64,000 nt of DNA, taken from positions 21,865 to 85,864 of the forward strand of contig NZ_JOGO01000023.1 in NCBI RefSeq assembly GCF_000719475.1. Direction: 5' to 3'. The notes under the pieces are model-generated. The model was not told the origin of the DNA. It worked only from the letters and a program-made list of their open reading frames with translations, and searched no databases. This document shows, in pieces, positions 27,801-35,035 of this stretch; the first letter of the stretch is position 1, and each line of letters starts with the position of its first letter. Made by a program: the position numbers and the translations under genes. The stretch comes from Streptomyces sp. NRRL F-5630. Lineage in GTDB: Bacteria > Actinomycetota > Actinomycetes > Streptomycetales > Streptomycetaceae.

Positions 27801-30800
27801 ACCACATCGTCTCGGACGCGGTGTCGACCTTCACGTTCATCGAAGAGCTGCTGGAAGTCTACGAGGCCCTGAAGGAGGGCCGCGAACCGGCGCTCGCGCC
27901 CGTGCCCGCGCGGTACGTCGACTTCCTCAACCAGCAGAACAAGTTCCTCGCCTCGCCCGAGGCCGCCCGGATGCGCGACTACTGGCGCGCGCACCTTCCC
28001 GCCGAGGTCCCGCTCCTCGACCTGCCCACCGACCGCCCGCGCCCGGCCGTGCAGACGCACAACGGGGCCTCGGAGTTCTTCGTGCTCGACGAGGCGCTCA
28101 GCGCCCGCGTGCACACCCTCGCGCAGCGGCACGGCGTCACCCCGTTCATGGTGCTCCTCGCCACGTACTACGTGCTCCTGCACCGCTGGTCCGGGCAGGA
28201 CGACCTCGTCGTGGGCAGCCCCGTGACGGGCCGCACCCGGCAGGAGTTCTCCTCCGTGTACGGGTACTTCGTCAACCCGCTGCCCCTGCACGCGGACCTC
28301 TCCGGCGACCCGGGGGTCGAAACGCTGCTCGCCCAGGTGCGCGACACGGTGCTCGGCGGGCTCGACCACCAGGAGTACCCCTTCGTGCTCCTCGTCGACG
28401 AACTCGGCCTCCAGCACGACTCCAGTCGCTCCGCCGTCTTCCAGGCGATGTTCATCCTCCTCACCCACAAGGTCGCCACGGAGCAGTACGGCTACCGCCT
28501 GGAGTACATCGAACTGCCGGAGGAAGAAGGCCAGTTCGACTTGACGCTGAGCGTGTACGAGGAAGAGGCGGAAGGGCGCTTCCACTGCGTCCTGAAGTAC
28601 AACACCGACCTCTTCGACCCCGCCACCGTGCGCCGCATGGCCGCGCACTACACCCACCTGCTCGACAGCCTCACGCACGCGGCGCCCGAGGCACCCGTCT
28701 CCTCGCTCGACCTGCTCGCCGCGCGCGAACGCGAGGAACTGGTACGGGAGACGAGCGGCGCCGGGCGCCGGGCGCTCACGGCGGGCACGCTCCCGGTGCA
28801 CCGGCTCTTCGAGCGGGCGGCGCGCGAGAACGCCCCGGCGGTCGCGGTACGGGTGCCGGGAGGCGCCTCCGTGACGTACGGGGAACTCATGGCGGCTTCG
28901 GGGGACGTGGCCGCGCGGCTCCGGGCCCTCGGCGTCGGCCACGGCTCCGTCGTCGGGGTCGCGCTGCCCAAGTCGCCCGAGCTGGTGGCCCACCTGCTCG
29001 GAGTGCTGCGGGCCGGGGGCGCCTATCTGCCGCTCGACCCGGCGCTCCCCGCCGAGCGCCTCGCGAAGGTGCTCACGGGGGCGGGCGCCGCGCTGGTGAT
29101 CACGGCGGCGGGGGCGGAGCCCGCGGACGGGCTGCCCTGCCCGCGGCTCTCGGTCACCGCGCTCGCGGCCACCGAGGCACGCGCGGAGGGGGAACCGGCC
29201 GACGACCTCGACGCCCCCGCCTACGTCATCCACACCTCCGGCTCCACCGGGGAGCCGAAGGCGGTCCGGGTCGCCCACCGCAACCTCGCCGCCGCCTACG
29301 CCTCCTGGCACCGCGAGTACCGCCTCGGCGAGGAGGTGCGCGTCCACCTCCAGAGCGCGCAGCCGTCGTTCGACGTCTTCACGGGCGACCTCGTGCGCGC
29401 CCTGTGCTCCGGCGGGACCCTCGTCCTCGCCGGGCGCGACCTGCTGCTGGACACCGCCCGCCTTTACGAGGTCCTGCGCGAGGAGCGCGTGGACTGCGCC
29501 GAGTTCGTGCCCGCCCTCGTGCGCGGGCTCATGGACCACTGCGTGCGCGAGGGCGTGGGGCTCGACTTCCTTCGGCTCCTCGTCGTCGGCTCCGACACGT
29601 GGAAGGTCGCCGAGTACGAACGGCTCAGGGAACTGGCGGGGCCGGGCACCCGCGTCCTGAACTCCTACGGCGTCACCGAGGCCACGATCGACAGCGCCTT
29701 CTTCGAGGGCCCGGCCGACGGGCTCGACCCCGGGCTCGCCGTCCCCATCGGCCGCCCGCTCCCGCACGCCACGCTCCACGTCCTCGACCCGCACGACAAC
29801 CCGTTGCCCGCCGGGATCACCGGCGAGCTGTGGATCGGCGGCGAGGGCGTCGCGCTCGGGTACGCGGGGCGGCCCGAGCTGACCGCCGAACGGTTCACGG
29901 AGCGCGAGCTGCTGCAGGGAGCCGGGGCCGAACGGCTCTACCGCACGGGCGACCTCGCGCGGTGGGACACGGCCGGGCGCCTCCACCTCCTCGGCCGCGC
30001 CGACAGCCAGGTCAAGCTGCGCGGACACCGCGTCGAGACGGGTGAGATCGAGGCGCACCTCGCCGCGCGGCCGGGCATCGCGCGCGCCGTTGTCGCGGTC
30101 CGCCCCGGCACGGGCGGCGAGGACGCGCTGTGCGCCTGGTACGTGCCCGAGCCGGGCGCCGAGGTGAGCCGCGCCGCTTTGCGCCGCGCGCTCGCGGACG
30201 CGCTGCCCTCGTACCTCGTACCGGCGCACCTCACCGAGGTCGCCGCGCTGCCGCTCACCGCGCACGGCAAGGTGGATGTGCGCGCGCTGCCGGCGCCGCG
30301 CGCACAGGACGCGCAGGCCGCGTACGAGCCGCCCGTGACCCTTTACGAGGTGAGCATGGCGAAGCACTGGGAGGCGTTGCTCGGACTGGAACGGGCCGGG
30401 CTCGCGGACGACTTCTTCGCCTCGGGCGGCAGCTCCATCAAGCTCATCGAGCTGCTGCACCACCTGCGCACCGAGTTCGGCGTGGGCGTGCCCGTCAGCC
30501 GTCTCTACCAGGTCACGACGCTGCACGGGATGGCCGCCGCCGTCGAGGAACGCGTCACCGGCACGACGGCCGACGAGGTCCCGCACCTCGTCTTCAACCC
30601 GGAGGCGGAGCGCCCGCTGTTCTGCTTCCCGCCCGCCGGGGGCCACGGGCTCGTGTACCGGGGCCTCGCGGCCTCGCTGCCCGGCCACCGGCTCATCGCC
30701 TTCAACTACCTCCCGGGCGACGACAAGGTGAGCAGGTACGCGGATCTCGTCGAGGCGGCCGTGCCGGAGGGGCCGGTGCCGCTGCTCGGGTACTCGCTCG

Positions 30801-31258
30801 GCGGCAACCTCGCCTTCGAGGTGGCGCGCGCACTGGAGGCGCGCGGACGGGAGGTCGCTCACGTGGTCGTGCTCGACTCGCGCCGCACCCTGGAGGCGTA
30901 CGAACCCGGCCCCGAGGTCCTGAAGGCGTTCGAGACCGAACTCGGCCACCACCTCCACCAGCACACCGGCTCGGAGATCGTCACGGCGGCGGTCATGGAG
31001 CACGCCGCCGAGTACCTGCGCTTCTGCGGGCGCACACCGAACACGGGGACGCTCGCGGCACCCGTGAGCGTGCTCACGGACGAGGACAAGGCGGACCTGT
31101 ACGAGGAAGGGGTGCCGGGCTCCTGGCACGGGTCATCGGCGGCGGGCCACCGGGTCCTGTGCGGCTTCGGGACGCACGCCGAGATGCTCGACGCGGAGCA
31201 CCTGCCGCGCAACGCGGAGCTGGTGCGGCGGCTGCTCGACGCGGAGGTGACGTCGTGA
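21854..31258 (+). CDS. ftdB: Iterative PKS-NRPS of PTM biosynthesis, FtdB-like
   Basis: 3134 residues. The order read from motifs is: His/Pro-rich leader (1-42); KS (45-470; Cys217, His352, His392); AT (about 570-880; Ser664 in GHSTGE, selectivity box YHSH 766-769); DH (about 930-1200; His962 in DHQIQGTAVFP, Asp1128); KR (about 1465-1680; GAFGALG, Ser1617, Tyr1630, Asn1634); ACP (Ser1790); C (from 1854; HHIVSDA 1983-1989, with Ala replacing the usual final Gly); A (from about 2310; HTSGSTGEPK near 2460); PCP (Ser2861); TE (about 2910-3134; Ser2981 in GYSLGG). No ER domain, as expected for a polyene. The hand-read specificity code D-V-G-E-V-G-S-I-D fits L-ornithine. Members of this family build two polyketide chains iteratively, acylate both ornithine amines, and release a tetramate. 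The stop overlaps the ftdC GTG. Confidence 0.95.
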   Translation: MAAAHSESPATGAPRADAPQPAHHHPATDQDPPPPPRAPVADGEKIAIIGIGCRLPGGAGDHRAYWQNLITGKDCVTPTPADRYDTTTLGSRHRDKPGRLTGGRGGYIDGFDRFEPAFFGISGREADHMDPQQRKLLEVAWEALEDGGQRPENLVGSNTAVYVGAFTLDYKILQFADLGFETLAAHTATGTMMTMVSNRISHVFDFRGPSLTVDTACSSSLVTVHLARQALLRGETDLALAGGVLLHMTPQYTIAETKGGFLSRSGSSRAFDASAEGYVRAEGVGLVALKRLSDALRDGDPVHAVLTGSGVNQDGRTPGITVPSGAAQTRLVREVCAEAGIAPGQLQYVEAHGTSTPVGDPIEANALARVLAEGRRPGDACYVGSVKTNIGHTESAAGIAGLIKTALAVEHGIIPPHLHLDTLNPAIDADSLPYEIPAVATPWPAHEGPARAGVNSFGFGGTNAHLIIEEAPARPPAGPAAARPWTVLPLSTRHPEALARRAAQVRAELDQEVALDDLGHTLAHRRQHLETRLAVVHSSRASLREALDAYTAGTPHPRVVENRRLEPEDRRLVWVYTGMGPQWWGMGQGLLASEPVFRAAVEECDREIHALAGWSLLEEMGRDAASSRMAQTWLAQPANFAVQYGLSRLWHAYGVRPDAIVGHSTGEIAAFHEAGVYTLHEACAIAVHRSRLQHKLAGAGGMLAVGLPEEEAERALRAYRGRVAVAAVNSPGAVTLAGDTDALEELAAHLTREQVFAKALTVEVPYHSHKMDAIKDELLDALAFLDPRAPRVPLELTGMEANADGVRLDAAYWWRNVRERVHFRSAVDRLVRDGHRLFLEVGPHPALAHSLRECAEAAGHEAVTVPSIRRAEDEPERFAVSLATLHTLGRPIDWDALQPTGTTVPLPAYPWREERHWVEPANVARVRLGHLDHPLLGRRSAHAAPTWESALDTERLPYLADHQIQGTAVFPAAGYVEMAAQAVRALTGAPRVRLAGVDLRKALFLAEDATRTVQFSLDPETAAFTIATPGDADTEPVVHAAGVLRSGQPAALGPALDLAGVRARTERRLDAETCYAGLAALGYHYGPAFQAIEEVWTGEGDVLAKVRPPAGLLGPDAGNHHLHPVLLDACFQALLTRQIPGGPARPPASGVRLPLSLGELDLAASGDRALWVHGTVTRDDGRELLADLALYDAEDGTALGRVTGFRAADIDQVSTTVSRATVDSWLALPEWVPLPERDALPEAGAPGPRDWLVLADTTGIADAFAALVRERGDRCRLVRPGTRYARDEAGDVTLTPEDPVHLDRLFAELDGEGAPFRGEVVHLWNLGHPAPAASSAAEVATATARGAWTLVALARVLRARRDTCRLHVVTRGAQPVADGDGVAPLGAPAWGVTRVLRHQELAGHRGKLIDLDPARTPAAEEAATLLAEFLTDDEEEIGLRGATRATLRLRPAGERLTGPLPPRLRPDGTYLVTGAFGALGRLLCRTLVRRGARRLVLLGRTPLPPRAAWRATDPDSRAGQAIALVREIEALGASVVLAPVDLTDEAAFTGWLATYRAGDPPPLRGVFHLAGQVRDTLLADIDREAFDTVHAPKTTGAYLLDTHLRDEPLEHFVLFASVASLLTTAGQTNYAAGNAFLDALAHRRRAAGLPALALDWGPWATGMIEELGLEAHYLHSRGMNSLSPDAGMSVLERVLGQDVAQLVVATVVDWRTFLAWYDTPPALVQDLAAAAGDRAADEEGDLLAALRAAGPEERRALVTERFTRLVAAVLRAAPEEIDPAGGLGALGLDSLLAMELRARSQAELGVAPPVVALLSNTPVAELATRLYEELTERLGRDDSAEGTATVELWDDDGDFPLTQNQKALWFLKQLNPDGHAYNIGGAVEVRAVLDPELMFAAVRRLVARHPALRTGFHLREGRPVQRIGDGREPDLDWYDVEGQEWEEIRERIIHEYRARYDLEHDALFRFRLFRRGPDRWIIMKAVHHIVSDAVSTFTFIEELLEVYEALKEGREPALAPVPARYVDFLNQQNKFLASPEAARMRDYWRAHLPAEVPLLDLPTDRPRPAVQTHNGASEFFVLDEALSARVHTLAQRHGVTPFMVLLATYYVLLHRWSGQDDLVVGSPVTGRTRQEFSSVYGYFVNPLPLHADLSGDPGVETLLAQVRDTVLGGLDHQEYPFVLLVDELGLQHDSSRSAVFQAMFILLTHKVATEQYGYRLEYIELPEEEGQFDLTLSVYEEEAEGRFHCVLKYNTDLFDPATVRRMAAHYTHLLDSLTHAAPEAPVSSLDLLAAREREELVRETSGAGRRALTAGTLPVHRLFERAARENAPAVAVRVPGGASVTYGELMAASGDVAARLRALGVGHGSVVGVALPKSPELVAHLLGVLRAGGAYLPLDPALPAERLAKVLTGAGAALVITAAGAEPADGLPCPRLSVTALAATEARAEGEPADDLDAPAYVIHTSGSTGEPKAVRVAHRNLAAAYASWHREYRLGEEVRVHLQSAQPSFDVFTGDLVRALCSGGTLVLAGRDLLLDTARLYEVLREERVDCAEFVPALVRGLMDHCVREGVGLDFLRLLVVGSDTWKVAEYERLRELAGPGTRVLNSYGVTEATIDSAFFEGPADGLDPGLAVPIGRPLPHATLHVLDPHDNPLPAGITGELWIGGEGVALGYAGRPELTAERFTERELLQGAGAERLYRTGDLARWDTAGRLHLLGRADSQVKLRGHRVETGEIEAHLAARPGIARAVVAVRPGTGGEDALCAWYVPEPGAEVSRAALRRALADALPSYLVPAHLTEVAALPLTAHGKVDVRALPAPRAQDAQAAYEPPVTLYEVSMAKHWEALLGLERAGLADDFFASGGSSIKLIELLHHLRTEFGVGVPVSRLYQVTTLHGMAAAVEERVTGTTADEVPHLVFNPEAERPLFCFPPAGGHGLVYRGLAASLPGHRLIAFNYLPGDDKVSRYADLVEAAVPEGPVPLLGYSLGGNLAFEVARALEARGREVAHVVVLDSRRTLEAYEPGPEVLKAFETELGHHLHQHTGSEIVTAAVMEHAAEYLRFCGRTPNTGTLAAPVSVLTDEDKADLYEEGVPGSWHGSSAAGHRVLCGFGTHAEMLDAEHLPRNAELVRRLLDAEVTS

Positions 31259-33036
31259 GCGCGGCCGAGACGGAGGCGGGCGCGGCCGTGGGGGCGGAGG
31301 CGGCCGGAACGGGGTCGGCCGTGGGGGCGGAGGCGGCCGGGGTGCCGGGCGTCCGGGGCGGGGCGCCCGCCACCGACTGGGAGTCCCGCGAGCGCACCCC
31401 CGGGACCCCGCCCCGCGTCCTCGTGATCGGGGCCGGGCTCGCGGGGCTCGCGGCGGGCTCGTACGGGCGGATGAGCGGGCTGCGGACGCTCGTCCTGGAG
31501 AAGCACGTCCTGCCCGGCGGCTGCTGCACCGCGTGGTCGCGCGAGGGGTACGTCTTCGACTACTGCATCGAGTGGCTCATCGGCACCGCCGAGGGCAACG
31601 AGGCGCACCAGGTCTGGCGCGAACTCGGGGCGCTCGACGGCAAGTCGGTGACGAACTTCGCGCTGTTCAACAAGGTCGTCGGCACGGACGGGCGCGAGGT
31701 CGTCTTCTGGAACGACCCGGACCGGCTGGAAGCGCACCTCCTGGAGCTTTCCCCTGCCGACGCCCCGCACATCCGCGCGTACTGCCGCGACCTGCGGCGC
31801 TTCCTCTCGATCGAGCTGTACCCCTTCCTCACCGCGCCCGCCCTGAAGACCTGGGGCGAGCGGCTGCGCACCCTGCGCACCGTCCTGCCCGCCTTCCGGC
31901 TCTTCTGGCGCACCGCGGCGACCCCGATGCACGCCTTCGCCGACAGGTTCCAGGACCCCCTGCTGCGGACCGCCTTCCGCAACATCTTCTTCCAGGACCC
32001 CGAGGGCTTCCCCGTCCTGCCGTACCTCTTCAACATGGCGAGCGCCTACCACGGCAACGCGGGCTTCCCGCAAGGCGGTTCGCTCGGGCTCGCGCGCTCG
32101 GTCGAGGAGCGGTACACGGGGCTCGGCGGGGAGATCCGCTACCGGGCCCGTGTCGAACGCGTCCTCGTCGAGGACGACCGCGCGATCGGGGTGGAACTGC
32201 GCGGCGGGAAGAGGCTCTACGCCGAGCACGTCATCTCCGCGGCCGACGGGGACACCACCATCAAGGGCCTGCTCGGCGGCCGGTACACGAGCCCCAGGAT
32301 CGACAAGCTGTACGAGGAACTGCTGGAGAAGGAGGGGTCGTTGTTCCCCGCCGTCGTCTCGGCCTTCGTCGGCGTCGAGGGGGACCTGCCCGAGGGCGAG
32401 GCGCACAGCACGACGTACCTCCTCGACGAGGAGGACGCGGCGCGCCTGCCCGGCGGCCTCCAGTCCAGCATCGTCGTGCAGCTCCGCTCCCGCTACGCGG
32501 ACGGCTTCGCGCCCGAGGGCAGGTCCGTCGTGCACTGCACGTACTTCAGCGACTACGGGTACTGGGCGGACTTGCGCGCGGCCGACCGCCGTGCCTACCG
32601 CGCCCGCAAGAGCGAAGTCGCCGCCTTCGTCCGGGAGTTCCTGGAACGGAAGTGGCCGGAGGTGGCCGGGCGCATCGAGCTGGTCGATGTCGCCTCGCCC
32701 GCGACGACCCGCCGCTACACCGGCAACCACAAGGGCTCGATCCTCGCCTGGAAGGCGTTCTCCGAGGCCGACGACCTCTCCGCGAAGCTCGTCGGCAAGG
32801 ACCGGATGCGCCTGCCGGGTCTCGCCGGGTTCTCGATGGCGGGCCAGTGGGTCGGCATGGGCGGGCTCATCCGCGCCGCGTCGACCGGGCGCTTCGCCGT
32901 CCAGTACCTGTGCGACGAACTCGGCCTCCCCTTCCGGGCGTTCGAGAGCGAGAACACCGAGCCCTGGCACCCGGGAAAGCTCGGCAGCCTCCCCCAGCTG
33001 GACCGCTGGAACGAACGCGAGGAGCGGGGCCGATGA
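31255..33036 (+). CDS. ftdC: FAD-dependent phytoene-dehydrogenase-like oxidoreductase, FtdC-like
   Basis: 593 residues. The GTG at 31255 overlaps the ftdB stop (GTGA). The first 50 residues are Ala/Gly-rich with a duplicated AVGAEAAG block. The nucleotide-binding fold begins at about residue 53 with VLVIGAGLAGLAAGSYGR, and the CrtI-type C-terminal FAD contact is seen in GFSMAGQWVGMGGLIRAAS. GGCCTAWSREGYVFD near the N-terminus is shared with the next gene. In PTM pathways enzymes of this type act on the polyene-tetramate and set up the outer carbocycles by redox-triggered cyclisation. The stop is overlapped by the ATG of a mini-ORF at 33033. The 33-bp direct repeat at its 5' end is odd for a conserved enzyme. 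Confidence 0.9.
   Translation: MSAAETEAGAAVGAEAAGTGSAVGAEAAGVPGVRGGAPATDWESRERTPGTPPRVLVIGAGLAGLAAGSYGRMSGLRTLVLEKHVLPGGCCTAWSREGYVFDYCIEWLIGTAEGNEAHQVWRELGALDGKSVTNFALFNKVVGTDGREVVFWNDPDRLEAHLLELSPADAPHIRAYCRDLRRFLSIELYPFLTAPALKTWGERLRTLRTVLPAFRLFWRTAATPMHAFADRFQDPLLRTAFRNIFFQDPEGFPVLPYLFNMASAYHGNAGFPQGGSLGLARSVEERYTGLGGEIRYRARVERVLVEDDRAIGVELRGGKRLYAEHVISAADGDTTIKGLLGGRYTSPRIDKLYEELLEKEGSLFPAVVSAFVGVEGDLPEGEAHSTTYLLDEEDAARLPGGLQSSIVVQLRSRYADGFAPEGRSVVHCTYFSDYGYWADLRAADRRAYRARKSEVAAFVREFLERKWPEVAGRIELVDVASPATTRRYTGNHKGSILAWKAFSEADDLSAKLVGKDRMRLPGLAGFSMAGQWVGMGGLIRAASTGRFAVQYLCDELGLPFRAFESENTEPWHPGKLGSLPQLDRWNEREERGR
31284..31340 (+). repeat. In-frame direct repeat at the 5' end of ftdC
   Basis: A 24-bp segment beginning GGCCGTGGGGGCGGAGG occurs at 31284-31307 and 31317-31340 (period 33 bp) and encodes AVGAEAAG twice. 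The period is a multiple of three, so copy changes keep the frame. Confidence 0.85.
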
Positions 33037-33239
33037 CGAGCCGGGCCGATGACAAGCGGGCGGGAGAGGCCGCCGGGACCGCCGGAGCACGGGCGGACGG
33101 GGGCGCCGGGACCGCTGGAACACGGGCGGACGAGGCCGCCGGAGCACGGGCGGGCGGGGACGCGGGGACCGACGAGGAGCGAGCGCGAAGGATGGCCGGG
33201 CCGATGACGACCGCGTACGACGAAGGGCGGGCCCGATGA
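33033..33239 (+). CDS. 68-codon coupled mini-ORF between ftdC and ftdD
   Basis: The ATG at 33033 overlaps the ftdC stop (ATGA), and its own TGA at 33237-33239 overlaps the ftdD ATG at 33236, so ribosomes could pass straight through. The predicted 68 residues start MTSRADDKRAGEAAG and contain repeats of AAGTAGARAD type. No domain, no signal. Its start, MTSR....RAGE, resembles the start of FtdD (MTSRPTARPAQRAGEE), and the DNA GATGACGAGCCG is present at both starts, suggesting a local duplication that expanded the ftdC-ftdD junction. It may be a translated spacer that maintains coupling rather than a functional protein. Confidence 0.4.
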   Translation: MTSRADDKRAGEAAGTAGARADGGAGTAGTRADEAAGARAGGDAGTDEERARRMAGPMTTAYDEGRAR

Positions 33240-35035
33240 CGAGCCGCCCCACCGCCCGCCCGGCCCAGCGCGCCGGGGAGGAGCGCCCACCCGCGCCGGA
33301 CGGGAGGCGCCGCGAGACCATGCTGATCATCGGCGCGGGGCTCGGCGGCCTCTCGACCGGCGTCTACGCGCAGCTGAACGGCTACCGTTCGCGCGTCCTG
33401 GAGATGCACGAGATCCCCGGTGGCTGCTGCACCGCCTGGGAGCGCGGCGACTACACCCTCGACGCCTGCGTGAGCTGGCTGCTCGGCAGCGGCCCGGGCA
33501 ACGAGATGCACCAGATCTGGCTCGAACTCGGCGCCCTCCAGGGCAAGGAGATCCGCCACTTCGACGTGTTCAACGTCGTCCGCGACACCGACGGGCGCGC
33601 GGTCTACTTCTACTCGGACCCCGACCGCCTCCAGGCCCACCTCACCGGCATCTCGCCCGCCGACGCCCGCCACATCAAGGGCTTCTGCGACAACCTTCGC
33701 TCCTTCCGCAAGGCCCTCGCCGTCTACCCCTTCCTCAAGCCGGTCGGGCTCATGGGCCGCGTCGAGCGGATGCGGATGCTCGCCGGGTTCCTTCCGTACT
33801 TCAACGCGGTCCGCAAGACGATCTCCGTCCTCATGCGGGACTACGCGGAGAGGTTCCAGAGCCCGCTGCTGCGGCGCGCGTTCAACTACGTCCTCTACGA
33901 GCGCCACCCCAACTTCCCTGTCCTGCCGACCCACTTCCAGATGGCCTCGCACGCCAACCTCTCCGCCGGCGTCCCCGAGGGCGGGTCGCTCGGGCTCGCG
34001 CGCTCCATCGAGGAGCGATACCTGCGGCTCGGCGGGGAGGTCTCCTACAACACGAAGGTCGAGGAGGTCCTGATCGAGGGGGACGCGGCCGTCGGGGTGC
34101 GGCTGAGCGACGGCGGCGAAGTGCGCGCGGACATCGTCGTCGCCGCGTGCGACGGGCCCACGACGATGCGCTCGCTGCTCAGGGGCCGCGACCTCGGAGA
34201 GGAGTACGAGCGCCTCTACACCGACACGATCGAGAAGCCCGGCATGGTCTTCCCCGGCTACGTGACGCTCTTCCTCGGCCTCAAGCGCGAGTTCCCCGAG
34301 GCCGACCCCTGCACGACGTACCTGCTCGACGACGCCACGGCCGGGAAGCTCACCGGCATCCGGCACTCCAGCATCAACGTCCAGTTCCGCGACCGGCACT
34401 ACCCGGAGCTGTCCCCGCCCGGCACGAGCGTCGTCTACGCCACGTACTTCTGCGACATCGCGCCCTGGCGCGCGCTCGACGAGGGCCCCGAGCAGCGCAC
34501 GCGCCGCAAGGGCGGCGAGGAACTGCACACCCTGCCCGTCAGGCACGGGCGCGGCTACTACGCGGCGAAGCACCAGGTCCGCGACACGCTCGTGGGGTTC
34601 CTGGAGGAGCGCTTCCCCGGGCTGAGCGAGTCCATCGCCGTACGGGACGTCTCGACGCCGCTCACGCAGGTCCGCTACACGGGCAACTTCGACGGGACCG
34701 TGCTCGGCTGGCAGCCCTTCGTGGAGAGCGGCGAGACGCTGGAGGAGCTGATCAAGAAGCACGGGCCGGGCGTCCCCGGGCTCGGGAACTTCTACCAGTC
34801 CGGGGTCTGGGCCACGACCGGCGGCCTCATCCGCGCGGCGGCGGCCGGGCGGCACGTCATGCAGTTCGTGTGCCGCGACGACGGCAAGGAGTTCACCGCC
34901 TCGGTGGACACGCACGGCCCGCTGCCCACGCACCGGGTCATCCCGGTGGGGCCGAGGGTGCCGGGGCCCGCGACGGGGCCCGCGGGCGACGGGGCCGCGT
35001 CCGTACGCGTCCCGCAGAAGGAGGAATCCCGGTGA
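33236..35035 (+). CDS. ftdD: FAD-dependent phytoene-dehydrogenase-like oxidoreductase, FtdD-like
   Basis: 599 residues. Paralogue of the preceding FAD enzyme: MLIIGAGLGGLSTGVYAQLN near residue 29, the shared GGCCTAWERGDYTLDACVSW block, GGSLGLARSIEERY in the middle, and GVWATTGGLIRAAAAGRH at the C-terminal FAD contact. A Pro/Gly-rich tail of about 35 residues ends the protein. In ftd-type clusters two such enzymes act in sequence on the polyene to build the fused ring system; which ring each closes cannot be told from the sequence. The ATG at 33236 overlaps the mini-ORF stop, and the ftdD stop overlaps the GTG of the next gene, so expression should be tightly coupled. Confidence 0.9.
   Translation: MTSRPTARPAQRAGEERPPAPDGRRRETMLIIGAGLGGLSTGVYAQLNGYRSRVLEMHEIPGGCCTAWERGDYTLDACVSWLLGSGPGNEMHQIWLELGALQGKEIRHFDVFNVVRDTDGRAVYFYSDPDRLQAHLTGISPADARHIKGFCDNLRSFRKALAVYPFLKPVGLMGRVERMRMLAGFLPYFNAVRKTISVLMRDYAERFQSPLLRRAFNYVLYERHPNFPVLPTHFQMASHANLSAGVPEGGSLGLARSIEERYLRLGGEVSYNTKVEEVLIEGDAAVGVRLSDGGEVRADIVVAACDGPTTMRSLLRGRDLGEEYERLYTDTIEKPGMVFPGYVTLFLGLKREFPEADPCTTYLLDDATAGKLTGIRHSSINVQFRDRHYPELSPPGTSVVYATYFCDIAPWRALDEGPEQRTRRKGGEELHTLPVRHGRGYYAAKHQVRDTLVGFLEERFPGLSESIAVRDVSTPLTQVRYTGNFDGTVLGWQPFVESGETLEELIKKHGPGVPGLGNFYQSGVWATTGGLIRAAAAGRHVMQFVCRDDGKEFTASVDTHGPLPTHRVIPVGPRVPGPATGPAGDGAASVRVPQKEESR

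Noticed and set aside
24412..30045. Plus-strand frame of almost 1900 codons inside ftdB
   Set aside because: Arg/Ala/Pro-rich shadow in a shifted frame; no motifs.
23438..31129. Minus-strand open frame of over 2500 codons opposite ftdB
   Set aside because: Mirror frame of a G+C-rich gene; composition is Arg/Gly/Val/Glu-rich with no domain, while the plus strand has a full PKS-NRPS.
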